Part shown: positions 33,636 to 41,682 of the stretch, piece after piece | Layout of the letters: every line of letters starts with the position of its first letter | How positions within the stretch are numbered: the stretch's first letter is position 1 | NCBI GenBank assembly: GCA_017307755.1 | Contig: JAFKGQ010000003.1 | Span: 124,001 to 188,000, forward strand | Length of the DNA: 64,000 bases | Direction of reading: 5' to 3' | Source: Chitinophagaceae bacterium | GTDB lineage: Bacteria; Bacteroidota; Bacteroidia; Chitinophagales; Chitinophagaceae | The notes under the pieces: model-generated | Seen by the model: only the letters and a program-made list of their open reading frames with translations | Databases searched by the model: none | Told to the model about the DNA's origin: nothing | Position numbers and translations under genes: made by a program

Positions 33636-34625
33636 ATGGAGTATCGTCGTTTAGGAAGATCGGGTTTGCAGCTCAGCGTGCTGTCTTTTGGGAGCTGGGT
33701 CACTTTTCATGGGCAGGTGGAGGACAGGACGGCAGACGAACTGATGGGGATCGCGTATGAAAAAGGGATCAATTTTTTTGACAATGCGGAGACTTACGCT
33801 AATGGGGAGAGTGAGCTCATGATGGGGCGGGTGTTGAAAAAGAAGAATTGGGACAGGACGTCCTATATCGTCTCCTCCAAGGCTTATTTTGGCTCTCGTG
33901 ATAAGCCCGTACCCAACCAGACCGGGTTGAGCCGCAAACACCTGGTGGAAGCTTGTCATGAGGCGCTCAGGCGTCTGCAGCTGGATTATCTGGACCTGTA
34001 TTTCTGTCACCGGCCTGATCCAAATGTTCCCATCGAGGAGGTCGTATGGACCATGCATACGCTTATCCAGCAAGGGAAGGCCCTTTATTGGGGCACCAGC
34101 CAATGGAGTGCGGCTGAGATCATGGAAGCGCACAAGGTCGCTCAGCAATATTGCCTGATCGGTCCTGTTATGGAGCAACCCCAGTACAATATGTTCGAGC
34201 GTTTCAAGATGGAACAGGATTATCTGCCTGTTTTTCGCAGCGTAGGGTTGGGCACCACCATCTGGAGTCCCCTGGCGGCGGGTTTTCTTTCCGGCAAATA
34301 TCTCAATGGGATCCCCAAAGATTCGCGGTTTGCCATGCCCGGATATGAATGGCTGGTGAAACGGTGGCTACAGGAGGAGCGTATCGGGAAGACAAAGAAA
34401 CTGGCTTCGCTGGCTTCCCGGCTGGGCGTTTCGTTGCCCGCCCTTGCGATCGCATGGACTATACGGGATGCCGCAACGACGACGACGGCGATATTGGGGG
34501 CGACGCATCGCGAGCAGTTGTTGGAGAACCTGAAAGCGTTGGAAGTTTTACCGATCCTGACTGCGGAAGTATTGGAGGAGATCGAGAGAATACTGCAAAA
34601 TAAGCCGGTGTTGGATTTGCAATAG
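33636..34625 (+). CDS. aldo/keto reductase (Kv-beta-like)
   Basis: 329 residues, a complete TIM-barrel aldo/keto reductase. MEYRRLGRSGLQLSVLSFG is the start motif; FDNAETYANGESELMMG holds the catalytic Asp and Tyr, SSKAYF the Lys, and DLYFCHRPD the His. WSPLAAGFLSGKY and the C-terminal GATHREQLLENL bind NADPH. The length and the LGRSGLQL start are close to the potassium-channel beta-like group that reduces carbonyls of small aldehydes. It is a single-gene unit with a terminator before the TetR regulator. Confidence 0.94.
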   Translation: MEYRRLGRSGLQLSVLSFGSWVTFHGQVEDRTADELMGIAYEKGINFFDNAETYANGESELMMGRVLKKKNWDRTSYIVSSKAYFGSRDKPVPNQTGLSRKHLVEACHEALRRLQLDYLDLYFCHRPDPNVPIEEVVWTMHTLIQQGKALYWGTSQWSAAEIMEAHKVAQQYCLIGPVMEQPQYNMFERFKMEQDYLPVFRSVGLGTTIWSPLAAGFLSGKYLNGIPKDSRFAMPGYEWLVKRWLQEERIGKTKKLASLASRLGVSLPALAIAWTIRDAATTTTAILGATHREQLLENLKALEVLPILTAEVLEEIERILQNKPVLDLQ

Positions 34626-34648
34626 ATTGATTTATATAGTATTAGAAA

Positions 34649-34675
34649 GGCCGCCCTATATGGAGCGGCTTTTTT
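34649..34675 (+). terminator. intrinsic terminator after the aldo/keto reductase
   Basis: GCCGC/GCGGC stem with partial extension, loop CCTATATGGA, followed by TTTTTTG. It starts 24 bases past the stop codon and directly precedes the TetR regulatory region. Confidence 0.8.
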
Positions 34676-34717
34676 GTTTTGAAGTTTTTTTTGAGGCCAG
34701 GGAAAAAAACCTCAATT

Positions 34718-34750
34718 AAACGTTTGTTTAATTCAAACGTTTGTTTAATT
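34718..34750 (+). promoter_or_regulatory. candidate TetR operator: two direct 16-bp repeats
   Basis: AAACGTTTGTTTAATT occurs at 34718-34733 and again at 34735-34750, a period of 17 bases. Each copy holds the palindrome AAACGTTT. The pair covers the promoter boxes at 34723-34753 and ends 22 bases before the TetR start codon, the arrangement expected of an autorepressor site (inference). Confidence 0.7.
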
Positions 34751-34753
34751 TTG
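34723..34753 (+). promoter_or_regulatory. promoter of the tetR-efflux operon
   Basis: TTTG (34723-34726), exactly 19 bases, then TAATTTTG (34746-34753). This fits the Bacteroidota -33/-7 consensus TTTG-N19-TAnnTTTG precisely. The repeated operator overlies both boxes. Confidence 0.75.
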
Positions 34754-34771
34754 TGTCATCAATTCTTTGAT

Positions 34772-35401
34772 ATGTCAGATAAAAGAGAACATATTCTTGT
34801 AGTGGCGGAGGAGCTTTTTGGGGAGAATGGGTTTGACGGGACTTCCGTCAGGGATATTGCCCATAAGGCCGGGGTCAACCTGGCGATGATCTCTTATTAT
34901 TTCGGCTCCAAGGAGAAGTTACTGGAGGCTTTGATACAATTCCGGGCGGAATACGCCTACGGCATTTTGGAGGAGTTGAATAAGGACGAGTCTCTTAGCC
35001 CGTGGGACAAGATCGACAGGCTGGTGGACTTTTATGTGGACAGAGTACTGAACAACCTCCGCTTCCATAATATCATGTATCGGGAAGCTACTAATTTTCG
35101 CAGCGAGGAGATCCGCGATCGGATCATCGCTATCAAGCTCCGGAACCTGGAACAGATCACCAAGATCATCCAGGACGGACAGCAAAAGAAATTATTCCGG
35201 GAAGTAGATATTCCCATGACAGTGGGCACCCTGATGGGGACCATATCTTCTTATACACAGGCTAAAGCCTATGGCTGCCAGGTCCTTGCCCTTGGATACG
35301 ATTCTAACGATGAGCAATACCGCTCCAAGCTTGCCCCCAGGTTGAAAGCCCATCTTAAAAGTTTGTTACGGGCGCACCTGAGTATAAAAAATGCAGAGTA
35401 G
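34772..35401 (+). CDS. TetR/AcrR family regulator of the efflux operon
   Basis: 209 residues from the ATG at 34772; the open frame back to 34679 covers the operator and is not coding. The DNA-binding HTH is at about residues 20-48 (TSVRDIAHKAGVNLAMISYYFGSKEKLL). The C-terminal helical part binds a ligand. It is the first gene of a four-gene set with a TolC, an EmrA-like and an EmrB-like protein, so it most likely represses its own operon until a drug or toxic metabolite is sensed (inference from context and operator). Confidence 0.93.
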   Translation: MSDKREHILVVAEELFGENGFDGTSVRDIAHKAGVNLAMISYYFGSKEKLLEALIQFRAEYAYGILEELNKDESLSPWDKIDRLVDFYVDRVLNNLRFHNIMYREATNFRSEEIRDRIIAIKLRNLEQITKIIQDGQQKKLFREVDIPMTVGTLMGTISSYTQAKAYGCQVLALGYDSNDEQYRSKLAPRLKAHLKSLLRAHLSIKNAE

Positions 35402-35425
35402 AAGCATAAAATAAAAAATAAACTG

Positions 35426-36757
35426 ATGAACGCGATTAAGACATTTTCAGTGGCCTTTAGCCTCCTGATCTTTTCTGTCTATAACCTGTCTGCCCAGACG
35501 CAAACCAGGACACTTGCCCTGGATGAGGCTGTGCAGCTGGGGATACAGAACAGCAAGCAGTTGAAAAGGAGCCAATACAAGATCGACGAGGCCCTGACCC
35601 GCGTTGCGCAGGCTAAGGATGCTGCCCTGCCCAGCGCAAAGGTGAGCTTTCAATACCTTCATGCCCTGATGCTGTCCCGTCTGATCGACATTCCCGGTCT
35701 GACAAAAGAGCCTATAAAGCTCCCGTTTGACTTCCCGGCTTATATGGGTACGCTATCTGTGTCGGAACCTATTTTCGCCGGCAATCAATTCAAATATGCC
35801 CGCCAGTCTGCCGACCTCATGGTGCAGATGAGCCGTCTGGACGCCGATAAGGACAAGGACGATATCACCTGGCTGGTCATCAGCTCGTATATCAACTACA
35901 ATAAGATATTACAGAACCAGTTGATCGTGGCGCAGAATATGCAGGATATACAAGGCAAGCTGGAAGAGATCACGAAATATGAAGGGCAGGGGCTGGCCAC
36001 GAAGAACGATGTGCTCCGCTATCAGCTGCAACAATCCCAGATGCAACTGACGGAGATAGAGTTGGAGAACAACCGGAGGATCGCCAACTATAATCTGAAC
36101 GTCCTGCTGGGGCTTCCGGACTCCACACAGTTGATCCTGCCGGCGCCTTCGTACAAACTAAACGAGAACCCTGTATTTGCCGACCTGTTGCAGCAGGCTG
36201 AGGGCAGCCGCCGCGAACTGCAGGACATTTCCTATCAGACCAAAATAGCGGATATCGATGTAAAAAAGATACACGATAAACGTCTGCCCACCGTGTCGGC
36301 GACTGCGGGGATGTATTATATCAACCCCACCGGTCAGGTGATCCCTACCCGTAATAATCTGATAGCGCCTGTTACTCTTGGCATCGGCGCCAGCTGGGAT
36401 ATAGGGACGCTCTATACGAACAAGAACAAAGAGAAGGAGGCTTCGCTGCAAAGACAGGAATTGAATACGGTCAAGGACCAGGCGGTGGACGAGATACATA
36501 AGGACGTGAACAAGAACTTTATTCTCTACCACCAGGCCCTGGAAAGGATCAAGGTCTTACAGGATGCCGTAACCCAGGCGCAGGAGAACGAGCGGATCAC
36601 CGAGTCGAAATTCCGTAACAACCTGGTGAATACGACGGATCGTATAGATGCACAGACGTTGCTTTACCAGGCCCGGGTCAACCTGGAGCTGGCCAAGTCG
36701 GACGCCACTATTGCCTGGTATGACCTGCAGCACAGCGCGGGAAAAACGAATCTCTAA
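35426..36757 (+). CDS. TolC family outer-membrane efflux protein
   Basis: 443 residues. The signal peptide ends at LSAQ (about residue 24). The protein has two long coiled-coil repeats (for example LDEAVQLGIQNSKQLKRSQ and QVSQMQLTEIE-type heptads), as in trimeric TolC channels. It starts 24 bases after tetR and is followed 44 bases later by the adaptor gene. Together with the EmrA/EmrB-like proteins it would complete a tripartite exporter across both membranes. Confidence 0.93.
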   Translation: MNAIKTFSVAFSLLIFSVYNLSAQTQTRTLALDEAVQLGIQNSKQLKRSQYKIDEALTRVAQAKDAALPSAKVSFQYLHALMLSRLIDIPGLTKEPIKLPFDFPAYMGTLSVSEPIFAGNQFKYARQSADLMVQMSRLDADKDKDDITWLVISSYINYNKILQNQLIVAQNMQDIQGKLEEITKYEGQGLATKNDVLRYQLQQSQMQLTEIELENNRRIANYNLNVLLGLPDSTQLILPAPSYKLNENPVFADLLQQAEGSRRELQDISYQTKIADIDVKKIHDKRLPTVSATAGMYYINPTGQVIPTRNNLIAPVTLGIGASWDIGTLYTNKNKEKEASLQRQELNTVKDQAVDEIHKDVNKNFILYHQALERIKVLQDAVTQAQENERITESKFRNNLVNTTDRIDAQTLLYQARVNLELAKSDATIAWYDLQHSAGKTNL

Positions 36758-36801
36758 GCGGATCACAGAAAAATAAATAATTAACTGTATTATATAAGTA
36801 T

Positions 36802-37851
36802 ATGGAACAAAATAACACTCCAAAGAAAAGTCGCAAAAAGCTCATCTTCCCCATTATCCTGGCATTGGTGCTGGTGGGTGCACTGATCTTTTCGGCCAAG
36901 GAATATTTTTATTACCAAAGCCATGAGGTGACGGACAATGCCCAGATAGACGCTGATATCAGTCCCGTCGTAGCCAGGGTCGGCGGATATGTCAAAGAGA
37001 TCCGGTTTGCGGACAACCAATTTGTTAAAGCAGGCGATACCCTCGTCGTCCTTGACGACCGGGACTATCAGGTCCGTTTGCAACAAGCGCAGGCAGCCCT
37101 TACTGCTACCAAACAAAATGTGGATGTCTCCCAAACACAGGTGTCGGAAGCACAGACGGGCATCACCACCGCGCAGGCCAATGTAGCGGCGGCCAAAGTA
37201 AGGGTTTGGAAAGCAAATGAGGATTTTAACCGCTATCAAAATCTTTACAACGACCATGCGATCACCAAGGCGCAGTTCGACGATGCGAAAGCCGAGAAGG
37301 ATGCTGCGGAAGCAGCTCTTGTAGTAGCGCAGAGCCAGGTGCCTGTACAAGTCAAACGTGTCAGCACCAACCGCAGCCAGGTGGGCGCCGCAGCAAGCAT
37401 CATCGCCACCCGTCAGGCTGATATCGACTTTGCCAGATTGCAATTATCCTATACTGTTATCACGGCCCCTGCCAGCGGCATCGTCTCCAAACGCAACATA
37501 CAGTTGGGCCAGCTGGTGCAAGGAGGACAGTCCCTTTTTGCCATCGTTAATGACAAGGGCATCTATGTGACGGCCAATTTTAAGGAAACGCAAATGGAAC
37601 ACCTGAAGGTCGGTGAGAAGGTGGATATTAAGCCGGATGCTTATTCCGACAAGATCATCCAGGGGGAGGTAGAATCCTTCTCGGGAGCTACGGGCGCCAA
37701 GTTCTCCCTGCTGCCTCCGGACAATGCCACGGGCAATTTCGTAAAAGTTGTACAACGGGTGCCGGTGAGGATCAGGCTGGAGACGGACTCTTCTACATTG
37801 GGTCTGCTGCGTGCGGGGATGAGCGTGCTGGTTGTAGTGCATACGAAATAA
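36802..37851 (+). CDS. HlyD/EmrA-like membrane fusion protein
   Basis: 349 residues. A single transmembrane segment lies at about residues 14-33 (LIFPIILALVLVGALIFS). The biotinyl-lipoyl half DNAQIDADISPVVARVGGYV and the matching ASGIVSKRNIQLGQLVQGG flank a long coiled coil of Ala/Gln/Val heptads (residues 90-200). The C-terminal beta-barrel follows. It is the periplasmic adaptor that joins the EmrB-like pump to the TolC-like channel. Confidence 0.93.
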   Translation: MEQNNTPKKSRKKLIFPIILALVLVGALIFSAKEYFYYQSHEVTDNAQIDADISPVVARVGGYVKEIRFADNQFVKAGDTLVVLDDRDYQVRLQQAQAALTATKQNVDVSQTQVSEAQTGITTAQANVAAAKVRVWKANEDFNRYQNLYNDHAITKAQFDDAKAEKDAAEAALVVAQSQVPVQVKRVSTNRSQVGAAASIIATRQADIDFARLQLSYTVITAPASGIVSKRNIQLGQLVQGGQSLFAIVNDKGIYVTANFKETQMEHLKVGEKVDIKPDAYSDKIIQGEVESFSGATGAKFSLLPPDNATGNFVKVVQRVPVRIRLETDSSTLGLLRAGMSVLVVVHTK

Positions 37852-37867
37852 TTAAAAATTTTCAGTC

Positions 37868-39415
37868 ATGGCTGAACATGGATTTAGAAAGTGGATCATT
37901 ACCATCACGGTGATATTGGCATCGCTGCTGGAATTGATAGACACCACTATCGTGAACGTAGCCCTGCCCGATATCATGGGTAATCTGGGCGCCACGCTGG
38001 AAGATGCGGGCTGGATCGTCACCGGCTATGCCGTGGCAAACGTGATCATCCTGCCCATGTCGGGCTGGCTGGGCGACAGATTTGGCCGTAAGAACTATTT
38101 TATTACCTCCATCCTGGTCTTCACCTTTGCCAGCTTTCTTTGCGGACAGGCGCATAGCCTTAGCGAGCTGGTGGTGTTCCGTATACTACAAGGTCTGGCT
38201 GGTGGCGGTCTTTTGTCCACGGCACAGGCCATCCTGATGGAAACCTGGCCCAGGGAAGAGCTGGGTATGGCTACGGCTCTCTTTGGATTGGGCGCCGTCG
38301 TAGGACCCACCGTAGGACCTACCATCGGGGGATATATAGTTGAGCACTTTAAATGGCCTTATATTTTTTATGTGAACATACCGGTGGGCGCCATTGCCGC
38401 CTTTTTTGTATCGGTGTTCGTGCGGGAATCCCCCCGGTATGCCAAGGGCAAGCCCATCGACTGGTGGGGGATCGCCTTGTTGGCGGCCGGTGTAGGCAGT
38501 CTGCAGGTGGTACTGGAAAAGGGTGAGACAGAGGATTGGTTTCAAACGCCTTATATATCTGCGTTAACCTTAACGACTATTCTGGCAGGGATCGCCTTTA
38601 TTTGGAGAGAGCTGAGCACAGATCATCCTGTCGTGAATTTCAAGATCTTAAAGAACAGAAGTTTTGCCATTGGCCTCATCACTTCCTTTGTGCTGGGCTT
38701 TGCCTTGTACGGATCCGTATTCATCTTTCCCGTATTTTGTCAGAGTTTATTGGGTTTTAATGCCCAACAAACCGGGATTATCCTCTTTCCCAGCGGGGTG
38801 GCTACGATCATGCTGATGCCTTTTGTGGGGGTCATGCTGAAAAAAGGGGTGCCAGGCCAATTTATGGCCACGGGCGGCTTCTTCCTCTTCTTTGTCTTTA
38901 CCTGGATGCTATCCAACTCTACGCTTTCATCCGGCACGTCGGACTTCTTCTGGCCCCTGGTCATTCGCGGGGTCGGCATGGCCATCCTTTTCGTGCCGCT
39001 GACTACGCTGGCCCTGCAGGACCTAAAAGGACCTGAGATCGGGCAGGGGGCGGGTCTGAACAATATGATGCGGCAGCTGGGTGGGTCTTTTGGGGTTGCT
39101 CTGCTCACCACCCTGATCCATATCAAGTCGGGTAAGGTGCGTACAGCATTGTTGGCCTATATCAATCCATATGACGGGCCTTTTAATGACAATTTTAATA
39201 GCATGGTGAGGAACTTTGAGGCCCAGGGCAAATCTCATTTGGACGCCATCCAGATGGCCAACATGGCTATGGAAGGGAGGATTATCAAGCAGACCATGCT
39301 CCTGACCTATGATAACATGTACCTGATCATTGGAATCTTTGTACTGTGCTGTATCCCGATAGTTTATTTACAGAAGTTCAAGAAGAATGTCGCTATGCCC
39401 GCCGATGCGCATTAA
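37868..39415 (+). CDS. DHA2 family MFS drug exporter (EmrB-like)
   Basis: 515 residues with 14 predicted membrane segments. LLELIDTTIVNVALPDIMG is the DHA2 helix-1 motif; SGWLGDRFGRKNYF is MFS motif A; GLGAVVGPTVGPTIGGYI is the antiporter motif C typical of proton-linked exporters. It lies 16 bases after the adaptor gene and ends the operon. Substrate specificity (hydrophobic drugs, uncouplers) is only by analogy with EmrB. Confidence 0.95.
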   Translation: MAEHGFRKWIITITVILASLLELIDTTIVNVALPDIMGNLGATLEDAGWIVTGYAVANVIILPMSGWLGDRFGRKNYFITSILVFTFASFLCGQAHSLSELVVFRILQGLAGGGLLSTAQAILMETWPREELGMATALFGLGAVVGPTVGPTIGGYIVEHFKWPYIFYVNIPVGAIAAFFVSVFVRESPRYAKGKPIDWWGIALLAAGVGSLQVVLEKGETEDWFQTPYISALTLTTILAGIAFIWRELSTDHPVVNFKILKNRSFAIGLITSFVLGFALYGSVFIFPVFCQSLLGFNAQQTGIILFPSGVATIMLMPFVGVMLKKGVPGQFMATGGFFLFFVFTWMLSNSTLSSGTSDFFWPLVIRGVGMAILFVPLTTLALQDLKGPEIGQGAGLNNMMRQLGGSFGVALLTTLIHIKSGKVRTALLAYINPYDGPFNDNFNSMVRNFEAQGKSHLDAIQMANMAMEGRIIKQTMLLTYDNMYLIIGIFVLCCIPIVYLQKFKKNVAMPADAH

Positions 39416-39532
39416 AAGATATTAGACTGGATATATATAAGCAGGGCTTAATACAATAGAGCGGAGTTAAGACAGGAAGATTCGTACAGAAAGGAAATAT
39501 GAACCATCAGAGAGGCCCTTGCGTCCCATGCG

Positions 39533-39578
39533 CCGCGTCAAGCCTGTCCTCGAGGTTACTCGGGGACGGGCCTCGCGG
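39533..39578. repeat. long interrupted hairpin
   Basis: An outer CCGCG/CGCGG pair encloses a 13-bp stem (GCCTGTCCTCGAG with CTCGGGGACGGGC, two G-U pairs) and a GTTA loop. It is followed by A residues, not T, so it is not a plus-strand terminator. It could be a REP-like palindrome or a structured RNA. Confidence 0.55.
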
Positions 39579-39640
39579 AAAAAGAAATAAAGCCTGGAAA
39601 AGTAACAAAAGTCATAGAAGAAAGAAACAACAGAAAAAAG

Positions 39641-39672
39641 AAACGTCCTGAATCTCTTCAGGACGTTTCAAC
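39641..39672 (+). terminator. terminator-like hairpin after the efflux operon
   Basis: Perfect 12-bp stem AAACGTCCTGAA/TTCAGGACGTTT with loop TCTC, followed by CAACATTTTTG. It lies 226 bases past the EmrB-like stop codon and is symmetric enough to act on both strands. Confidence 0.65.
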
Positions 39673-39760
39673 ATTTTTGTACGATACCTAACCAACATTT
39701 TCGCGGCCATCAATAGGTACAAATTTTAATTACGGCTTGTTCGTAGGATTGGATCTGTTC

Positions 39761-39906
39761 GGATTTTGGATTTTTTAAACGGATAAGTTTTGATTGATCA
39801 AGGACTCAGGGTTTTTCTGGATGTTGATTTCTTTTTCGGATTTTCAGGATTTTTGGATGTTGGTTTTTCTTAGAACAATTGGATTTTGGTTTTTCGTTGG
39901 ATTTTC
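39761..39906 (+). repeat. low-complexity GGATTTT repeats
   Basis: GGATTTT occurs at 39761, 39768, 39838, 39847, 39881 and 39899, with GGATGTT and GGATAA variants between. Spacing is irregular, so it is not a clean tandem array. Confidence 0.6.
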
Positions 39907-40165
39907 ATTCATTCAGGTCTTTCTTCGGATAATTTGGACTTTTTCTGAACCCGCGTATCAATCATACTTAACGATACAAACATACAATCGAAAGACCTTT
40001 ACCGCAAGAGAAGAAACGCTATATTTAAAGGATGCAGTAAATACTGACACTTTCGTAAATTTACGATATACGTTATTGGTATGCCGGCCCAGGATTTGGG
40101 ATAGCGCATAAATTAGCCTATTTTGTAGTTCTTAAAAGTGTAGAAATTACATCTTTATCTTATCT

Positions 40166-40990
40166 ATGACAAGTTTCTCAAACAAAACAGTACTTATTTC
40201 AGGCGGGACCAGGGGCATCGGTAAAGCCATTGCCATCCGTCTGGCAAAGGAGGGAGCGAACATCGCTATAGCCGGCAAGACAGTGGAACCAAACCCCAAA
40301 CTGGAGGGGACGATCTTTACCGCAGCGGAGGAGATCGCCGCTGCCGGAGATGGGAAGGTCCTGCCTATCCAGGGGGATATCCGCTATGAAGACAGCATTA
40401 AGCACATCGTCCAGGAAACCGTCAATGCCTTTGGAGGGATCGACATTCTTGTGAATAATGCCAGCGCCGTCAATATCGCGCCTACGGAGCAGACGGAGGT
40501 CAAACGATGGGACCTGATGCATAATATCAATATCCGGGGTTCCTTTTTTATGAGCCAGGCCTGTATACCCTATCTGAAAGAGGCGCACAATCCGCATATA
40601 TTGAATATGTCACCTCCGCTGAATCTGGACCCCCGATGGTTTGCCCCTCACCTGGCGTATACCATCAGTAAGTATGGCATGAGCATGGTGATCCTGGGGC
40701 TGGCTGAGGAGTTAAAACAATATAGGATTGCTGCCAATGCACTATGGCCAAAGACAACCATTGCCACGGCTGCGGTGAAGAACCTGTTGGGCGGGGATTT
40801 TTTGATTCAGCGAAGCCGTACGCCGGAAATTGTTGCAGACGCGGCCTTCTACATATTACAAAAACCTTCTTTTGAGAGCACGGGCAATTTTTTTATAGAT
40901 GAGGACGTTCTTATAGCAGAAGGGATTACAGACTTTTCCAAGTATGCGATCAATCCCGAGAACAAATTAATGAACGATCTATTTCTATAA
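40166..40990 (+). CDS. SDR family oxidoreductase (HSDL2-like)
   Basis: 274 residues. ISGGTRGIGKAIAIRLAKEGA is the NAD(P)-binding TGxxxGxG region (here SGGTRGIG), NNAS follows, and the catalytic Tyr-Lys is in YTISKYGMS with the Ser in ILNMSPP. The extra loop VEPNPKLEGTIFTAAEEI after strand 2 is typical of the hydroxysteroid-dehydrogenase-like 2 group (often called SDR with fatty acyl or 3-oxoacyl substrates). The SCP2 domain of eukaryotic HSDL2 is absent. It is a single gene with a terminator. Confidence 0.9.
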   Translation: MTSFSNKTVLISGGTRGIGKAIAIRLAKEGANIAIAGKTVEPNPKLEGTIFTAAEEIAAAGDGKVLPIQGDIRYEDSIKHIVQETVNAFGGIDILVNNASAVNIAPTEQTEVKRWDLMHNINIRGSFFMSQACIPYLKEAHNPHILNMSPPLNLDPRWFAPHLAYTISKYGMSMVILGLAEELKQYRIAANALWPKTTIATAAVKNLLGGDFLIQRSRTPEIVADAAFYILQKPSFESTGNFFIDEDVLIAEGITDFSKYAINPENKLMNDLFL

Positions 40991-41052
40991 AACAACAAGA
41001 CGCGGACCCATTAAATTTTTTCATTTTTAATCCTGGGTAAAAGGCAACATCC

Positions 41053-41084
41053 TCCTCCCGTTCAAAGGCGGGAGGATTTTTTTT
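41053..41084 (+). terminator. intrinsic terminator after the SDR gene
   Basis: TCCTCCCG/CGGGAGGA stem, loop TTCAAAGG, followed by eight T residues. The T run also serves as the left arm of the palindromic element that begins at 41077. Confidence 0.9.
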
Positions 41085-41163
41085 GCCCTCGCATTTAAGA
41101 AAAGTAGCTCGGGCAAAAAAAATGGCTAATGATGCGCCTTCGGCGATCGGACCTGTGGTCCGA
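41077..41163 (+). repeat. composite palindromic element, copy 1
   Basis: Outer arms TTTTTTTTGCCC (41077-41088) and GGGCAAAAAAAA (41112-41123) pair perfectly; inside, TC opposes TC and then GC pairs GC. After TGG comes CTAATGATG (41127-41135), hairpin CGCC-TTC-GGCG (41136-41146), two bases, and hairpin CGGACC-TGT-GGTCCG (41149-41163), then ATTTT. The 37-nt core 41127-41163 has the same length and plan as those at 43067 and 45337. Confidence 0.8.
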
Positions 41164-41210
41164 TTTTGTTTTTGTGCTACGTCGAAGGATCGCGGGGCCG
41201 TCTTGTTGGA

Positions 41211-41594
41211 TTACGCGCGATAGGGCGTTCGTCCGGCCACCAATAACGCGGCGGCTGCCAGTCCGGTGTCTTTGATAAGGTTTACCAGCGGGAATCTCCT
41301 GGCTCCGTCATCAGGGGCATTCAAAACAGCCGGCAGATGCACGGTCAGAACGATCAGTAACAGGAAAAGGGCCAACAGCAATCCCGCCAGGCGGGTGTAC
41401 TTGTTGGTAAGAAAGGAAATGGCTGCCGCGAGAAGCAAGGCGCCAGTGATGTATACCCAGAACTCTCCACCGGGGAGAAATTTGGGAACCATTTTTGCCA
41501 TGCCTGTGCCGTACATAAAGTGATTGATGCCGAAGAAGGCAATAACGAGGGCATAGAAAATGACCCCGATCTTAGTGATGGTTGCATTATCCAT
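41211..41594 (-). CDS. DoxX-like small membrane protein
   Basis: 127 residues with four predicted membrane segments. GVIFYALVIAFFGINHFMYG and the middle PGGEFWVYITGALLLAAAI follow the DoxX-family pattern. The function of this group is unsettled (quinone or redox roles have been suggested for relatives). It converges on the SDR gene with a palindromic element between, and lies 89 bases downstream of lysS's end on the same strand. Confidence 0.8.
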   Translation of the reverse strand: MDNATITKIGVIFYALVIAFFGINHFMYGTGMAKMVPKFLPGGEFWVYITGALLLAAAISFLTNKYTRLAGLLLALFLLLIVLTVHLPAVLNAPDDGARRFPLVNLIKDTGLAAAALLVAGRTPYRA

Positions 41595-41682
41595 ATGGCA
41601 ATCGTTTTATTACCTACAATTTAACGAAAATTCGGGTAACCGCCGCGTAGAATTTTGCACATGGATGGGCGTGAGCGTAAGT

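Larger units (their letters stand above)
39416..40165. other. long intergenic region between the efflux operon and the SDR gene
   Basis: 750 bases without a supportable gene. It contains a long hairpin (39533-39578), a perfect-stem terminator-like hairpin (39641-39672) and a low-complexity stretch with six GGATTTT copies (39761-39906). An open frame at 39794-40111 is made of the repeat and codes a Phe/Trp-rich peptide with no family resemblance. Confidence 0.6.

Noticed and set aside
39794..40111. 105-aa open frame upstream of the SDR gene
   Set aside because: It is made of the GGATTTT low-complexity repeat, giving a Phe/Trp-rich peptide with no family likeness and no good start signal.
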